A DNA stretch of 64,000 nucleotides from Actinoplanes lobatus (GCF_014205215.1 NZ_JACHNC010000001.1:1369001-1433000); one strand, 5' to 3'; shown: positions 43,352-52,060, counted from the first letter of the stretch. Translations and numbers: made by a program. Notes: generated by a model from the letters alone, not told the origin.

Positions 43352-44143
43352 ATGACGACGACGGCAACGCGGCCGGGCGGCGGCACGGAACGCGCGGCGA
43401 TCTCCGCGCGCACCCTGCGCACCGACCGGTGGTGGCTTGCGCCGCTGGTGACCTTTATCGGACTCGGCGCGTGGGTCACCTACGCGACCGTCCGGGTTTT
43501 CATGCACAAGTGGTTCTGGGTGGAGGAGTTCCACTACCTCACACCTTTCTATTCACCGTGTCTGACCGACCGGTGCGGTGACGCGGCCCTGTTCGGCACC
43601 CCGCTGCCGAACTTCTTCCTCATCCCGGAGGCGGCGTTCACTCTGCCGTTCCTGCTGCTCTTCCGGTTGACCTGCTACTACTACCGGAAGGCCTACTACC
43701 GGGCGTTCTGGTTGTCGCCGCCGGCCTGCGCCGTGCCGGACGGGCACAAGAGCTACTCCGGCGAGACCCGGTTCCCGCTGATCTTCCAGAACGCGCACCG
43801 GTACGCGTTCTACGCCGCCGGGATCATCTCGGTGATCAACACATGGGACGCGATCCTGGCGCAGAGCACCGGGCTCGGGCTGGGCAACGTGATCCTCTGG
43901 GTCAACGTGATCATGCTGTGGGCGTACACATTGTCCTGCCACTCCTGCCGGCACATCGCCGGTGGCCGGCTCAAGCACTTCTCGAAGCATCCGGTGCGCT
44001 ACCGCTTCTGGACCTTCGTCTCCAAGCTCAACACCCGGCACATGCAGCTGGCCTGGATCACGCTCGGCACCCTGGCGCTGACCGACTTCTACATCATGGG
44101 TCTCGCCGCCGAGTGGTTCTCCGACCTGCGCATCATCAACTGA
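43352..44143 (+). CDS. sdhC: Succinate dehydrogenase membrane anchor (Sdh1 type)
   Basis: A 263-residue membrane protein with about five helices and conserved histidines in HRYAFYAAG and CHSCRHIAG that may hold haem. It matches the single large anchor of actinobacterial Sdh1-type succinate dehydrogenases (Rv0249c type) and precedes sdhA and sdhB. It links succinate oxidation to menaquinone. AGGGAG lies upstream of the ATG. The hydrophilic N-terminus is about 30 residues. Confidence 0.9.
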   Translation: MTTTATRPGGGTERAAISARTLRTDRWWLAPLVTFIGLGAWVTYATVRVFMHKWFWVEEFHYLTPFYSPCLTDRCGDAALFGTPLPNFFLIPEAAFTLPFLLLFRLTCYYYRKAYYRAFWLSPPACAVPDGHKSYSGETRFPLIFQNAHRYAFYAAGIISVINTWDAILAQSTGLGLGNVILWVNVIMLWAYTLSCHSCRHIAGGRLKHFSKHPVRYRFWTFVSKLNTRHMQLAWITLGTLALTDFYIMGLAAEWFSDLRIIN

Positions 44144-44154
44144 AGGGCCCCCCA

Positions 44155-44214
44155 ATGAGCGAGCTTGCGAGCGAATCGCCGCGCGGCCGGAGCGCGGCGG
44201 AGGCAAGGCGATGA
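44155..44214 (+). other. 19-residue coupling ORF with REP-like hairpin
   Basis: A small frame from an ATG just after sdhC runs to a TGA that overlaps the sdhA ATG (ATGA). It begins with the GAGCGAGCTTGCGAGCGA repeat and contains an 8-bp stem (CGCCGCGC 44177-44184, GCGCGGCG 44192-44199). sdhA has its own GGAGG at 44199-44203, so the frame may just be a by-product of an inserted intergenic repeat. Confidence 0.4.
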
Positions 44215-46106
44215 GCACCAAGATCGAACGACACCTGTACGACGTCGTCGTGATCGGCGCCGGTGGGGCCGGACTCCGCGCGGCGATCGAGGCCCGGCTC
44301 GCCGGGAAACGCACCGCGATCATCTCGAAGTCGCTGTTCGGCAAGGCCCACACGGTGATGGCCGAGGGTGGCGCCGCCGCCGCGATGGGCAACGTCAACT
44401 CGAACGACAACTGGATGGTCCACTTCCGCGACACCATGCGCGGCGGCAAGTTCCTGAACAACTTCCGGATGGCCGAGCTGCACGCCAAGGAGGCCCCGGA
44501 GCGGATCTGGGAGCTGGAGACGTACGGCGCGCTCTTCGACCGTACGAAAGACGGAAAGATCTCCCAGCGGAACTTCGGCGGCCACGAGTACCCGCGCCTC
44601 GCCCACGTCGGCGACCGCACCGGCCTGGAACTGATCCGCACCCTGCAACAGAAGATCGTCTCGCTCCAGCAGGAGGACTTCGCCGAGACCGGCAGCTACG
44701 AGTCCCGGATCCGGGTCTTCCAGGAGACCACGATCACCGAGCTGATGCTGGACGGCGACCGGGTGGCCGGGGCGTTCGGCTACTACCGCGAGTCCGGCGA
44801 GTTCCTGCTCTTCGAGACTCCGGCCGTGGTGCTGGCCACCGGCGGGGTGGGCCGCAGCTACAAGGTCACGTCGAACTCCTGGGAGTACACGGGCGACGGC
44901 CACGCGCTGGCCCTGCGCTCCGGGGCGACGCTGATCAACATGGAGTTCCTCCAGTTCCACCCGACCGGCATGGTGTGGCCGCCCAGCGTGAAGGGCATCC
45001 TGGTCACCGAGTCGGTCCGGGGCGACGGCGGGGTGCTGCGCAACTCCGACGGCAAGCGGTTCATGTTCGACTACGTCCCCGACGTCTTCCGCAAGCAGTA
45101 CGCGGAGACCGAGGAGGAGGGCGACCGCTGGTACACCGACCCCGACAACAACCGCCGCCCACCCGAGCTGCTGCCCCGCGACGAGGTGGCCCGGGCCATC
45201 AACAGCGAGGTCAAGGCGGGGCGCGGCAGTCCGGCCGGCGGCGTCTTCCTGGACGTGTCCACCCGGCTGCCGGCCGAGCAGATCATCAAGCGTCTCCCGT
45301 CGATGCACCACCAGTTCAAGGAGCTGGCCGACGTCGACATCACCAAGGAGCCGATGGAGGTCGGGCCGACCTGTCACTACGTGATGGGCGGGGTCGAGGT
45401 CGATCCGGACACCGGCGCGGCCTTCGGCACGGTTCAGGGGCTGTTCGCGGCCGGCGAGGTGTCCGGCGGCATGCACGGGTCCAACCGGCTGGGCGGCAAC
45501 TCGCTCTCCGACCTGCTGGTCTTCGGCAAGCGGGCGGGTGAGCACGCTTCCGCCTATGTGGACACGCTCGGCGTACGCCCGAAGCCCGCGAAGATCGACG
45601 TGGCCGCCGCGGCCGAGGTGGCACTCGCCCCTCTGGCCCGCTCCGGCGGGGAGAACCCGTACACGTTGCAGCAGGACCTCCAGGCGGTGATGGGCGATCT
45701 GGTCGGCATCATCCGCCGTGCGGGCGAGCTGACCGACGCGCTCAAGCGCCTCCAGGAGCTGAAGGCCCGGGTGGCGAACGTGAGCGCCGACGGCGGCCGG
45801 CTCTACAACCCCGGCTGGCATCTGGCCCTCGACCTGCGCAACATGCTGGTCGTCTCGGAGTGCACGGCCAAGGCGGCGCTGGAGCGGGAGGAGTCGCGGG
45901 GCGGCCACACCCGCGAGGACTTCCCGGTGATGAGCCCGGAGTGGCGGCGCGTCAACCTGGTCTGCTCGCTCGACGAGGCCGGCGAGGTGCACCTGGAACG
46001 CAAACCGGTCCCGCGGATGCGGACCGAGCTGATCGACCTGTTCGACCGCAGTGAGCTGGCCAAATACATGACCGATGAGGAACTCGCCGAGGTGGAGGCA
46101 GAGTGA
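44211..46106 (+). CDS. sdhA: Succinate dehydrogenase flavoprotein subunit
   Basis: A 631-residue flavoprotein with the FAD fold GAGGAG at 16-21, the covalent FAD histidine H47 in KAHTVMAEGG, and substrate-site blocks LQFHPTGM, TESVRGDGG and HGSNRLGGNSL. It oxidises succinate to fumarate and passes electrons to SdhB. Its stop overlaps the sdhB GTG (GTGA). Length is normal for the Sdh1 type. Confidence 0.95.
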   Translation: MSTKIERHLYDVVVIGAGGAGLRAAIEARLAGKRTAIISKSLFGKAHTVMAEGGAAAAMGNVNSNDNWMVHFRDTMRGGKFLNNFRMAELHAKEAPERIWELETYGALFDRTKDGKISQRNFGGHEYPRLAHVGDRTGLELIRTLQQKIVSLQQEDFAETGSYESRIRVFQETTITELMLDGDRVAGAFGYYRESGEFLLFETPAVVLATGGVGRSYKVTSNSWEYTGDGHALALRSGATLINMEFLQFHPTGMVWPPSVKGILVTESVRGDGGVLRNSDGKRFMFDYVPDVFRKQYAETEEEGDRWYTDPDNNRRPPELLPRDEVARAINSEVKAGRGSPAGGVFLDVSTRLPAEQIIKRLPSMHHQFKELADVDITKEPMEVGPTCHYVMGGVEVDPDTGAAFGTVQGLFAAGEVSGGMHGSNRLGGNSLSDLLVFGKRAGEHASAYVDTLGVRPKPAKIDVAAAAEVALAPLARSGGENPYTLQQDLQAVMGDLVGIIRRAGELTDALKRLQELKARVANVSADGGRLYNPGWHLALDLRNMLVVSECTAKAALEREESRGGHTREDFPVMSPEWRRVNLVCSLDEAGEVHLERKPVPRMRTELIDLFDRSELAKYMTDEELAEVEAE

Positions 46107-47149
46107 AACGCCACTTTCGTGTCTGGCGCGGCGACGCATCCGGCGGCGACCTGCGCGACTTCGACGTCGAGGTGAACGAGGGCGAGGTCGTCCTCGACAT
46201 CATCCACCGGTTGCAGGCCACCCAGGCGCCCGACCTGGCCTGCCGGTGGAACTGCAAGGCCGGCAAGTGCGGCTCCTGCTCGATGGAGATCAACGGCATG
46301 CCGCGGCTCGGCTGCATGACCCGGATGTCGACGTTCACCGAGGACGAGACCATCACGATCACCCCGATCCGGACCTTCCCGGTGATCCGCGACCTGGTCA
46401 CCGACGTCTCCTTCAACTACGAGAAGGCGCGGGAGACGCCCGCGTTCGCCCCGCCGCCCGGCGTCGCCCCCGGCGACTACCGGATGCAGCAGGTCGACGT
46501 GGAACGCAGCCAGGAGTTCCGGAAGTGCATCGAGTGCTTCCTCTGCCAGAACACCTGCCACGTGATCCGCGACCACGACGAGAACAAGCCGGCCTTCTCC
46601 GGCCCGCGCTTCTTCATCCGGGCCGCCGAGCTGGACATGCACCCGCTCGACGATCGTGCGGACCGCAAGGAGTACGCGCAGGCCAGCCAGGGTCTCGGCT
46701 ACTGCAACATCACCAAGTGCTGCACCGAGGTCTGCCCCGAACACATCAAGATCACCGACAACGCGATCATCCCGATGAAGGAGCGCGTGGTCGACCGCCG
46801 CTACGACCCCCTGGTCTGGCTGGGCCGCAAGATCTTCCGCCGCGACGAGCTGGAGTCGGCGCCCGGCAATCCGTCGGCGCCCAATCCGCGGACCGCCAAT
46901 CCCCAGACGGCCAATCCGCGGACGGCCAATCCACGGACGGTCAGTCCGCCGACGGTCAATCCGCCGATGTCCAGCGCCCGCCTCCCGCAGACGGCGCCGG
47001 TCGGCCCCGACGGCCACATGGACATCGCCGAACTTGTCGCCCCGCAGCAGGGCGGCCTCTCGCCCTTCGGCGAGGACGTCGAGTTCCCGCTCCCACCGGA
47101 GCAGATCTCCTACCATCACCCCGACCCGGACAAAACCCCCGACCATTGA
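46103..47149 (+). CDS. sdhB: Succinate dehydrogenase iron-sulfur subunit with extended tail
   Basis: A 348-residue iron-sulfur protein. Cysteines C51, C56, C59 and C71 bind the [2Fe-2S] cluster; CIECFLCQNTC and CNITKCCTEVCP bind the [4Fe-4S] and [3Fe-4S] clusters. The expected protein ends near residue 250; here about 95 residues follow: a pentapeptide repeat of the NPRTA type and a Pro-rich tail. The extension is in frame and continuous with the gene, so the protein, not just the gene, is extended. It completes the sdhCAB operon. Confidence 0.92.
   Translation: MKRHFRVWRGDASGGDLRDFDVEVNEGEVVLDIIHRLQATQAPDLACRWNCKAGKCGSCSMEINGMPRLGCMTRMSTFTEDETITITPIRTFPVIRDLVTDVSFNYEKARETPAFAPPPGVAPGDYRMQQVDVERSQEFRKCIECFLCQNTCHVIRDHDENKPAFSGPRFFIRAAELDMHPLDDRADRKEYAQASQGLGYCNITKCCTEVCPEHIKITDNAIIPMKERVVDRRYDPLVWLGRKIFRRDELESAPGNPSAPNPRTANPQTANPRTANPRTVSPPTVNPPMSSARLPQTAPVGPDGHMDIAELVAPQQGGLSPFGEDVEFPLPPEQISYHHPDPDKTPDH
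46868..46972. repeat. 15-bp tandem repeat in sdhB, seven units
   Basis: Seven imperfect copies of a unit like AATCCGCGGACGGCC encode NPSAP, NPRTA, NPQTA, NPRTA, NPRTV, SPPTV and NPPMS. The period equals five codons, so copy number can change without frameshift. Confidence 0.85.
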
Positions 47150-47156
47150 CCGGCGC

Positions 47157-47192
47157 GAGCGAGGCGGCGGGCTCCCCCTCGCCGTCTCGCTC
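47157..47192 (+). terminator. Terminator of the sdh operon
   Basis: GAGCGAGGCGGCG (47157-47169) pairs with CGCCGTCTCGCTC (47180-47192): 12 Watson-Crick pairs and one G-T, eight bases after the sdhB stop. The remaining 210 bases to the next gene show nothing else. Confidence 0.65.
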
Positions 47193-47402
47193 CAACCCTT
47201 CTCCGGTACGCGTGACATCGCCCCGTCCCTTTGGGACCGTTCCGCCTGCTCGGCGCCGGCCGACTGCCCGCTCCGGGCCGTGCCGCGCCCGCCGGGCTTG
47301 AGCGGGTGGTCCCGCTGGCCGGCCTCGACCCCACTCCCCCTCCTGCCGCCGCTCCCGGCCGGCGAGTGCCCGTCCTGTGGCCGGAGGACCTAGAGTCGCT
47401 GG

Positions 47403-47972
47403 GTGCCTCTTCTCACCACGCCGGCGCTTCCGCCGGGTTCGCTGTCCACATCGGCGCAGCCCGTCATCGACGGTGAAGGGCTGCGGCTACGGCCGTGGCG
47501 GGACACCGACGTGGATGCGGTCGTGGCGGGTTTCGCCGACCCGGCGATCCAGCGATGGCACTGCCGAAGCCTGAGCCGGGACGAGGCACTCGACTGGATC
47601 GCGCAGTGGCCGCCCCGCTGGCGGGCGGAGACGGACGCGGGTTGGGCGATCGTCGAGAACGACCAGGTCGTGGGCCAGACCGGCCTGCGGCACATCAGTC
47701 TCGCCGAGGGTCTCGGGCACGTCTCCTACTGGGTTCTCCCGTCAGCCCGCGGACAGCGGATCGCACCCCGCGCCCTGACCGCCCTGACCCGCTGGAGCAT
47801 CGGTGAACTCGGCCTGCACCGCCTGGAACTGAGCCACTCCACCCACAACGCCGCCTCCTGCCGGGTCGCTCAGCGCTCCGGCTACCTCCTGGAGGGCACC
47901 AAACGCAGCGAGGCCCGCCACACCGACGGCTGGCACGACATGCATCTGCACGCCCACCTCGCCACCGACTGA
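47403..47972 (+). CDS. RimJ/RimL-type GNAT acetyltransferase
   Basis: A 189-residue GNAT protein. Recognisable parts are the substrate segment LRLRPWRDTDVDAV, the beta-bulge ISLAEGLGHVSYWVLPSARGQRIAPRAL with an acetyl-CoA loop lacking the usual glycine pair (RGQRIA), and the C-terminal NAASCRVAQRSGYLLEG. Such enzymes acetylate N-termini of proteins or small molecules. GTG start, weak ribosome-binding site. Confidence 0.85.
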   Translation: MPLLTTPALPPGSLSTSAQPVIDGEGLRLRPWRDTDVDAVVAGFADPAIQRWHCRSLSRDEALDWIAQWPPRWRAETDAGWAIVENDQVVGQTGLRHISLAEGLGHVSYWVLPSARGQRIAPRALTALTRWSIGELGLHRLELSHSTHNAASCRVAQRSGYLLEGTKRSEARHTDGWHDMHLHAHLATD

Positions 47973-48045
47973 TCCCACCCGCCCCACTGAGCGGCTGATC
48001 CCCCCGCCCCACTGAGCGGCTGATCCCACCCGCCGCACTAAGCGG
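47969..48045. repeat. Tandem repeat of about 26 bp, three copies
   Basis: Units at 47969-47994, 47995-48019 and 48020-48045 read CTGATCCCACCCGCC... to GAGCGG with few changes. They fill the gap between two converging genes, and the third copy contains the stop codon of the TetR gene. Confidence 0.85.
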
Positions 48046-48781
48046 ATGAGGTGTTGCCGGTGTTGTTGACCCGCCAGAGTTCGAGGCCGTCGAGGATCCG
48101 CTCCAGGCCGAAGGCGAAGCTCTGGTCCCAGACCTGGTCCGGATCCATCTCGGTGACCCCGCTCTCCTGCCGCCAGCGCGCGTAGTCGGGGTAGTCGCCG
48201 GCGGTCTTCTCCATGAACGGCTCCAACTGCTCGCGGATCTCGGCCGCCGACTGCCCGGATCGCTGGACCGCGGCGGCGACCGCGGCCTCGGTGGTGGCCG
48301 CGCCGATCACGTGCGCGGTGATCAGCGAGTGCACGTGCGACAGCGCGGGCCCGGTGAACCCGGCCGCCGAGAGCAGGGCGACGCTGCGGTTGCTCGTCCG
48401 CATCACGTTGGGCCCGATGGTGGGCCGCACCCCGAGCAGCCCGATCACCCAGGTGTGACGCAGCAGCATGGCCCGCATGCCGTCGGCCATCACCGACACA
48501 CCCACCCGCCAGGGGGTGTCACCCGGCTCCGGCACGTAGACCTCTCCCATCACCTGGTCGACGGCCAGTTCGAGCAGGTCGTCCTTGTTCGCCACGTGCC
48601 AGTAGAGCGAGGTGGCGCCGGAACCGAGGTGGGCCCCGAGCCTGCGCATGCTCAGGCCGGCCGCTCCCTCGGCATCGAGGAGCTCGATCGCCGCGCGCAC
48701 GATCTGCTCCCGGCTGAGGGTCGGCTGACCGGTGCGCGGGCGGGCCGGGCGGGTCCACACCGAGTCGGTGAATTCGGGCAT
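48038..48781 (-). CDS. TetR-family regulator of the adjacent MFS pump
   Basis: A 247-residue repressor with an N-terminal helix-turn-helix (LSMRRLGAHLGSGATSLYWHVANKDDLL) and a C-terminal domain like that of TetR itself (TetR_C_1). The ATG at 48781 is chosen because upstream residues translate the operator region. It is divergent from an MFS exporter, with a long palindrome between, the standard drug-efflux arrangement. Confidence 0.9.
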   Translation of the reverse strand: MPEFTDSVWTRPARPRTGQPTLSREQIVRAAIELLDAEGAAGLSMRRLGAHLGSGATSLYWHVANKDDLLELAVDQVMGEVYVPEPGDTPWRVGVSVMADGMRAMLLRHTWVIGLLGVRPTIGPNVMRTSNRSVALLSAAGFTGPALSHVHSLITAHVIGAATTEAAVAAAVQRSGQSAAEIREQLEPFMEKTAGDYPDYARWRQESGVTEMDPDQVWDQSFAFGLERILDGLELWRVNNTGNTSSA

Positions 48782-48807
48782 GAGGTCATCATAAAGTGAC
48801 TCGCACA

Positions 48808-48863
48808 GTGTTCGAGTCCACTGGTACGGTGTTCGAGTCCACCCGAACATCGTACGAGAGAGG
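48808..48863. promoter_or_regulatory. Operator between TetR and MFS genes
   Basis: A 14-bp direct repeat GTGTTCGAGTCCAC occurs at 48808-48821 and 48829-48842. The second copy is part of a palindrome with 11-bp arms (TACGGTGTTCG at 48825-48835, CGAACATCGTA at 48844-48854, one mismatch). A ribosome-binding site AGAGAGG follows at 48857-48863. Confidence 0.75.
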
Positions 48864-48870
48864 CATGTCA

Positions 48871-50436
48871 ATGCCAGACCGTCACCCCCGCCGCTGGCTG
48901 ATCCTGGGCGTGCTCTGCCTGAGCCTGCTCGTGGCCGTCGTGGACAACATGGTGCTCAACATCGCCATCCCGGCCCTGATCCGCGACCTCGGCGCGAGCA
49001 CCGCGGACATTCAGTGGATCATCGACGCCTACATCCTGGTCTTCGCCGGCGCGCTGCTCACCGCGGGCAGCCTCTCCGACCGGCATGGTCGCCGCCTCGG
49101 CCTCGTCACTGGTCTCGCAATCTTCGGCGGGGCGTCCGCACTGGCCACGATCTGCCAGACCCCCGGCCAGCTAATCGCGGTCCGTGGCCTGATGGGACTG
49201 GGCGCCGCCTTCCTCATGCCGGGCACCCTGGCCATCCTCACCACGGTCTTCGCGGAGGACGAGCGGAAGAAGGCGATCGCGATCTGGAGCTCCGTGCTGA
49301 TGCTCGGCGCGATCGGCGGCCCGACCCTGGGCGGCCTCCTGCTGGAGCACTTCTGGTGGGGCTCGGTCTTCCTGCTCAACATCCCGATCGTGGTGCTCGG
49401 CATCGTGGCCGCGGTGCTGATCATCCCGGAGTCCCGGGGCCCGGCCACCCGGCCCGACACGCTCGGCGCCCTGCTCTCCACCATCGGCATGACCGCCCTG
49501 ATCTGGGGCGTCATCTCCGCACCCGAGCACGGCTGGCAGTCGGCACGGACCGTCGGCGGTTTCCTCATCGCCCTGGTCGCACTGACCGGTTTCATCCTCT
49601 GGGAGCGCCGGGTCGCCGAGCCGATGCTGCCGCTGTCGCTCTTCGGGGACCGCAATTTCCGGGGCGCCAGCCTCTCGCTCGTGCTGCTCTCCTTCTCCGC
49701 CGGTGGCGTGATGCTGGCGATCACGCAATATCTCCAGTTCGTCCTCGGATACGAGCCGCTGCGGGCGGGCTCGGCCTTCATCCCGATGATCGTGACGACG
49801 ATGGCCTTCAACGGTGTCGGCGTGGTGATGGACAAGCGGTTCGGCGCGCGGGTGGCGCTGTCGGCCGGCCTGCTGCTGGTGGCCGGCGGCTTCGCGATCC
49901 TCTCGTCGCTCGACCCGGCCGATGGGTATCCGAAGCTCGCCGCGGCCCTGGTCGTCATCGGCATGGGCAGTGGCGTGGCGGCGCCGGCCGCGGTGGGAAC
50001 GCTGCTCGGGGCGCTGCCGCCGGAGCGGGCCGGGGTCGGCTCGGCGGTCAACGACACGGTCCAGCAGGTGGGCACGGCGCTGAGCGTGGCGATTCTGGGA
50101 AGCGTGCTGACCACGGCATATCGCGCGTCGATGCCGGCGGACGTCACCGGACCGGCGCGGGACTCGCTCGGTGATGCACTCGGGGTGGCGACGGCGACCG
50201 GAGACACGGGCCTGGCCGAGGCCGCGCGGGCCGCCTTCGTGGACGCCATCGCGGTCACCTCTCTCATCGGCGTGGTGGGCGGGATCGCCGCGGCGGTCCT
50301 GGCCGCCACGGTGTTGCGCCCGAAGCCTGCCACGGTTGAGGCGGAGACCGGCCCGTTGTCCACAGAAGCCGAAGCGGTGAATCCGTTGTCCACAGGCCCG
50401 GAGATGAAGGCCGCCGGAATCGAACGCCAGTACTAA
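48871..50436 (+). CDS. MFS multidrug exporter, DHA2 (14-helix) type
   Basis: A 521-residue transporter with about 14 membrane helices. Motif A is GSLSDRHGRRLGL near 67 and the antiporter motif C is GAIGGPTLGG near 150. It is a likely drug/proton antiporter under the divergent TetR repressor. The second ATG (48871), seven bases from AGAGAGG, is preferred over 48865. The last 40 residues are hydrophilic and contain two PLST segments whose DNA forms DnaA boxes. Confidence 0.9.
   Translation: MPDRHPRRWLILGVLCLSLLVAVVDNMVLNIAIPALIRDLGASTADIQWIIDAYILVFAGALLTAGSLSDRHGRRLGLVTGLAIFGGASALATICQTPGQLIAVRGLMGLGAAFLMPGTLAILTTVFAEDERKKAIAIWSSVLMLGAIGGPTLGGLLLEHFWWGSVFLLNIPIVVLGIVAAVLIIPESRGPATRPDTLGALLSTIGMTALIWGVISAPEHGWQSARTVGGFLIALVALTGFILWERRVAEPMLPLSLFGDRNFRGASLSLVLLSFSAGGVMLAITQYLQFVLGYEPLRAGSAFIPMIVTTMAFNGVGVVMDKRFGARVALSAGLLLVAGGFAILSSLDPADGYPKLAAALVVIGMGSGVAAPAAVGTLLGALPPERAGVGSAVNDTVQQVGTALSVAILGSVLTTAYRASMPADVTGPARDSLGDALGVATATGDTGLAEAARAAFVDAIAVTSLIGVVGGIAAAVLAATVLRPKPATVEAETGPLSTEAEAVNPLSTGPEMKAAGIERQY
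50356..50394 (+). promoter_or_regulatory. Two DnaA boxes at the end of the MFS gene
   Basis: TTGTCCACA at 50356-50364 and 50386-50394, 30 bp apart, same orientation, match the actinobacterial DnaA box exactly. They are coding (NPLSTGP and GPLSTEA), so they may result from a short internal duplication. Confidence 0.5.
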
Positions 50437-50445
50437 CATGGCGGC

Positions 50446-51084
50446 ATGACCAGCGCCTACCAGCCTTCGATGCTCGATCTGCTGTCCGGGCCGACTGAGG
50501 TCCGGGTCGGGTCACTGACCGGCCGCCTCACCCGCCGGCACCTCACCGCGGGCGCCTGGGTGGACATCCTGCCCGGCTGGCTGCCCGGCTCCGACGCCGT
50601 CTTCGAGACGCTGCTCGGCATCGACTGGCGCGCCGAGCGCCGCCGGATGTATGACGACGTCGTCGACGTTCCACGGCTCCTCCGCTGGTTCTCAGCGGAG
50701 GAGCCGCTGCCGCATCCCGCCCTGACCGCCGCCCGCGCCGAACTGAACAGGCACTACGCCGATGAGCTCGGCGAGGAGTTCATGACCGCCGGGATGTGCC
50801 TCTACCGCGACGGGCGTGACAGCGTGGCCTGGCACGGCGACACCATCGGCCGCTCCGCCACGCAGGACACGATGGTCGCGATCGTCTCGGTCGGCTCCCC
50901 ACGAAACCTGCTGCTACGACCACGCGCCGGCGGGCACGACACGCTGCGCCTGCCCCTCGGCCACGGCGATCTGATCGTGATGGGCGGCTCCTGTCAGCGC
51001 ACCTGGGAGCACGCCGTGCCCAAGACCGCGAAGCCCGCCGGACCCCGGATCAGCGTGCAGTTCCGGCCCGCCGGCGTGGCCTGA
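50446..51084 (+). CDS. AlkB-like 2-oxoglutarate dioxygenase
   Basis: A 212-residue AlkB-fold protein with the iron residues in WHGD (H and D) and WEHAVPK (H) and the 2-oxoglutarate arginine in RISVQFR. AlkB enzymes reverse alkylation of DNA or RNA bases. It follows the MFS gene by nine bases and may be transcribed with it. The N-terminal part contains the MYDDVVDVPRL substrate loop. Confidence 0.88.
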   Translation: MTSAYQPSMLDLLSGPTEVRVGSLTGRLTRRHLTAGAWVDILPGWLPGSDAVFETLLGIDWRAERRRMYDDVVDVPRLLRWFSAEEPLPHPALTAARAELNRHYADELGEEFMTAGMCLYRDGRDSVAWHGDTIGRSATQDTMVAIVSVGSPRNLLLRPRAGGHDTLRLPLGHGDLIVMGGSCQRTWEHAVPKTAKPAGPRISVQFRPAGVA

Positions 51085-51107
51085 GGTAACAGGGTCATCG
51101 CAAGTGG

Positions 51108-51145
51108 TTGACGAGTCCGCCGAGAAAGTTACACTCCAAGTGTAA
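51108..51145 (+). promoter_or_regulatory. Promoter and palindromic operator of the liv-catabolic operon
   Basis: TTGACG (51108-51113) and TACACT (51130-51135) are 16 bp apart. The -10 lies within the perfect palindrome TTACACT-CCA-AGTGTAA (51129-51145), so a bound repressor would block the promoter. The TetR protein at the end of the operon is the natural candidate. Confidence 0.75.
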
Positions 51146-51198
51146 ATAGTTGATGCTCCATCTCCACCTAGGATCTCCACCGGTCCGGCGAGGCGGCC

Positions 51199-51906
51199 AT
51201 GTCAACAGATCCCCCGCTCAAGGAGCTCGCGCTCCACAACATCACGGTCCGCTTCGGCGGCTTGACCGCACTCGATGACGTCTCCCTGCGCGTGGCGCCG
51301 GGGCGGATCGTGGGCGTCATCGGGCCGAACGGCGCGGGCAAGACCACCCTTTTCAATGTCATCTGCGGCTTCGTGAACCCGACATCCGGGTCACTCACGC
51401 TGGACGGGCAGCCCTGGCGGCCCCGGCCGCACCATTTGAACCGTCTCGGTATCGCACGGACCCTCCAGGGTGTCGGCCAGTTCGCCGGCATGACCGTCCT
51501 GGAGAACGTGATGGTCGGTGCGCGCAACCGGCATGCCGAGCGGGAGGCGCTCACCGCCCTGGAGCGGTGTGGCGTCGCCCGGTACGCGGGCGCCCATCCC
51601 GGCGCGCTGCCGTACGCGATTCGTAAACGCATCGAGCTGGCACGGGCGCTGGTCGCCAAGCCACGCATCCTGATGCTCGACGAGCCGGCCGGCGGGCTGG
51701 ACCCGGATGAGATCCGCTGGCTCGGCACCCTGATCAAAGAGGTCGGCACCACCGTCCTGCTGGTCGAACACCACATGGACCTGGTGATGTCGGTCTGCGA
51801 CGAGATCCTGGTGCTCGATTTCGGTAGGTCGATCGCGCTCGGCACCCCGGGCGAGATCAGCGAGAACCCACGGGTGACCGAGGCCTATCTCGGCGCTCCG
51901 GCCTGA
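51199..51906 (+). CDS. livG: Liv-type ABC importer ATPase 1
   Basis: A 235-residue ATPase with Walker A GPNGAGKTT and Walker B LMLDEPAGGLD. The signature motif is degenerate: where LivG has LSYGQQR this protein has LPYAIRKRIELARAL. It is the first gene of the operon. The substrate need not be an amino acid; such importers also carry amides, urea and aromatic or acyl acids. Confidence 0.9.
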   Translation: MSTDPPLKELALHNITVRFGGLTALDDVSLRVAPGRIVGVIGPNGAGKTTLFNVICGFVNPTSGSLTLDGQPWRPRPHHLNRLGIARTLQGVGQFAGMTVLENVMVGARNRHAEREALTALERCGVARYAGAHPGALPYAIRKRIELARALVAKPRILMLDEPAGGLDPDEIRWLGTLIKEVGTTVLLVEHHMDLVMSVCDEILVLDFGRSIALGTPGEISENPRVTEAYLGAPA

Positions 51907-52060
51907 CCCGGGGCGCCGTTTCCCTTCCGGGCTGACAACTCGGCACGCCTTTTTCATAACACGGGGCCGGACCGGCCTCTCATTTCGCATATCCGGAAAG
52001 CCAGGCATGACCCGGCTCTCCTCGGCATACCCACCGAGCGGCCCCGAAGGAGGAGCGCCG

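Noticed and set aside
46868..46972. CRISPR-like array
   Set aside because: The repeats are contiguous, 15 bp, in frame in sdhB and have no spacers.
51937..51955. Terminator between livG and livF
   Set aside because: There is a CTTTTTC stretch, but no adequate stem in front of it; the operon probably continues.
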